This document shows positions 62,747-64,000 of a DNA stretch of 64,000 nucleotides, one piece after another (position 1 is the stretch's first letter; every line of letters begins with the position of its first letter). The DNA comes from an uncultured bacterium. GTDB lineage: Bacteria; Armatimonadota; UBA5829. Both the position numbers and the translations under genes were made by a program. The stretch spans positions 1 through 64,000 of the forward strand of contig CALJES010000002.1 in the NCBI GenBank assembly GCA_938074205.1, given 5' to 3'. The notes beneath the pieces are model-generated. The model worked only from the letters and a program-made list of their open reading frames with translations. It did not search any database and was not told where the DNA came from.

Positions 62747-63828
62747 GCCGAGTGACTGTTGACGATCTCCTAAGACTTACAGTGGAGCGTGACGGATCCG
62801 ACTTACACCTCAAGGCCGACAGTCATCCTCTGATAAGAATCTACGGTGATCTTATGCCAGTAGAGGAAGTTCCGCCGCTGACAGCTGACGAGGTTCGAGA
62901 TCTTGGCTATAGCATTCTTAGTGATGCTCAGAGAGCCCGCTTTGAGGAAGAGTGGGAGCTCGATTTGGCATACGCCATTGAGGGACTTGCTCGCTTCCGC
63001 GTTAATCTGTTTGTACAACGAGGCCGAGTTGGAGTAGTGTTCAGGGTCATTCCGATACGCATTAGGACCATGGAGGAACTTATGCTTCCTCCGGTGTGCA
63101 AATACTTCGCGGAGCGGCCTAGAGGATTGGTCTTGGTGACCGGACCTGCCGGGTCAGGAAAATCCACAACTCAGGCAGCTATGATCGACTACATCAATAA
63201 AAACATCCCTTGCCATATCGTCACGGTTGAAGATCCGGTGGAGTTCATACACGAGGACATCAAGTGCATTATTAACCAAAGAGAGCTCGATACGGATACG
63301 CTTTCATTTGCAAATGCTCTTAAGTATGTTTTGCGCCAGGACCCGGATGTGATCCTCGTCGGTGAGATGCGAGACCTAGAGACAATTCACCTGGCGATTA
63401 CTGCAGCAGAAACTGGGCACCTAGTTTTTGGAACTTTGCACACGCCTGACGCCGTTCAGACGATTGACCGAGTAATCGATGTATTTCCAATGTATCAGCA
63501 GCAGCAGGTGCGAATGCAGCTTGCGGTGAACTTGGTGGGGGTCATATCTCAGACACTGGTGAAACGAAGGGACGGCAAAGGTCGCGTGGCAGCTTTTGAA
63601 ACACTGGTCGCCATACCCGCCATTAGGAACCTAATTCGCGAGGCTAAAACATACCAGATTGGTTCGATGATCCAAACTGGTTCTAAGCACGGCATGATGA
63701 CCTTGGATCAATACCTTGCTATGCTGGTGCGGAAGGGCATAGTTGACCGCAAGGAAGCAGAGATGAAATGCCAGAACATCAAGGAGTTCAATGCTCTTCT
63801 TGAGGAAGCTACTCCTGCGACAAGGTAG
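62743..63828 (+). CDS. pilT: Twitching motility ATPase PilT paralogue 3
   Basis: A 361-residue PilT. Walker A is GPAGSGKSTT (Ala for Thr in the loop), Asp box TVEDPVEFIHEDIK, Walker B VILVGEMRD, His box TGHLVFGTLHTPDAVQTIDR, and a perfect AIRNLIRE motif (the canonical retraction motif). Closer to copy 2 than to copy 1 by eye. Its 3' end overlaps a convergent minus-strand gene by 20 bases. Confidence 0.95.
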   Translation: MSRVTVDDLLRLTVERDGSDLHLKADSHPLIRIYGDLMPVEEVPPLTADEVRDLGYSILSDAQRARFEEEWELDLAYAIEGLARFRVNLFVQRGRVGVVFRVIPIRIRTMEELMLPPVCKYFAERPRGLVLVTGPAGSGKSTTQAAMIDYINKNIPCHIVTVEDPVEFIHEDIKCIINQRELDTDTLSFANALKYVLRQDPDVILVGEMRDLETIHLAITAAETGHLVFGTLHTPDAVQTIDRVIDVFPMYQQQQVRMQLAVNLVGVISQTLVKRRDGKGRVAAFETLVAIPAIRNLIREAKTYQIGSMIQTGSKHGMMTLDQYLAMLVRKGIVDRKEAEMKCQNIKEFNALLEEATPATR

Positions 63829-64000
63829 TCTTGGTAGTTGCGTATTTGTAGAACTCATCTGCTGCCCACATTTGCCAGTTAGGTTCTACCCCAATAGACC
63901 GAACGTCGCCATAGTAGCCACAGATGAACCCACCTCCACGCGAGCCTAGCTTGTCTATTAGTTCGCGCGCACAGCTTCTTATGTAGCCTTCGTCGCCCGT
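63809..64000 (-). CDS. C-terminus of a probable URO-D family protein (partial)
   Basis: The minus strand is open from the right edge to TAG at 63811-63809, encoding 63 residues with GYIRSCARELIDKLGSRGGGF, ICGYYGDVRSIGVEP and NWQMWAADEFYKYA. The GGGFICGYYGD segment followed by a tryptophan-rich end resembles C-termini of URO-D-superfamily proteins, of which one complete member lies at 28106. The rest is outside the window, so the assignment is tentative. Confidence 0.5.
   Translation of the reverse strand, partial: TGDEGYIRSCARELIDKLGSRGGGFICGYYGDVRSIGVEPNWQMWAADEFYKYATTKTTLSQE

Overview
This window looks like a chromosomal segment of a free-living, carbohydrate-degrading bacterium. It has housekeeping genes in normal order, no phage or insertion-sequence genes, no CRISPR array and no rRNA. 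A mix of features suggests an Armatimonadota-like organism: a PEP-CTERM protein, a type II pseudopilin of the DUF1559 style, a DUF5693 membrane protein, URO-D-family proteins, several Gfo/Idh/MocA oxidoreductases, tandem PilT ATPases and diverse glycosidases. This placement is an inference from gene content, not a phylogeny.

Layout. 1-4.3 kb: translation/transcription cluster on the + strand (tuf 3' end, rpmG, tRNA-Trp, secE, nusG, rplK, rplA, L10 leader with attenuator-like hairpin, rplJ, rplL). rpoB/rpoC do not follow rplL. Instead a 400-base gap holds a Fur-like palindrome on a promoter, a 31-base pyrimidine run containing an anti-Shine-Dalgarno sequence, and a strong terminator: together a candidate iron-responsive small RNA. 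4.3-9.6 kb: minus-strand operon for salvage of nucleosides and anhydro-MurNAc (anmK, DUF169, nucleoside hydrolase, sugar isomerase, pyrimidine nucleoside phosphorylase). 9.6-24.6 kb: small zinc-ribbon protein, secreted Ig/copper-amine-oxidase-like protein, secreted glycosidase-like proteins, a GH127 enzyme, and an hpf-fba-pfkB operon.

24.6-37.5 kb is regulatory. A near-consensus sigma-54 promoter precedes a receiver-PilZ (c-di-GMP) gene that is split by a frameshift at an A6 run. After uvrB, a URO-D protein, DUF5693 and a rhomboid protease come sigma-54 itself (rpoN, with an inserted zinc-ribbon-like motif), a lone fliM, and a sigma-54-activator/PAS-kinase pair. 37.5-50.4 kb: 8-oxoguanine glycosylase, aconitase, GH38 alpha-mannosidase, an orphan E2 acyltransferase leading a sugar/polyol operon (PHP, isomerase, two dehydrogenases), and etfB-etfA with a ferredoxin domain fused to EtfA (probable electron-bifurcating type).

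50.4-64 kb: divergent PEP-CTERM and pseudopilin genes, a cyclophilin-like protein, AAC(3)-like acetyltransferase, rpsT, clpB, a catalytically degenerate PTS enzyme-I-like protein, a 2-hydroxyacid dehydrogenase, tRNA-Ala, and an operon of one unknown membrane-anchored protein followed by three tandem pilT paralogues. The right edge cuts a minus-strand gene resembling the URO-D family. Sigma-54, its activator pair, the sigma-54 promoter on the PilZ gene, FliM, the pseudopilin and the PilTs together point to surface motility and type IV pili under sigma-54/c-di-GMP control.
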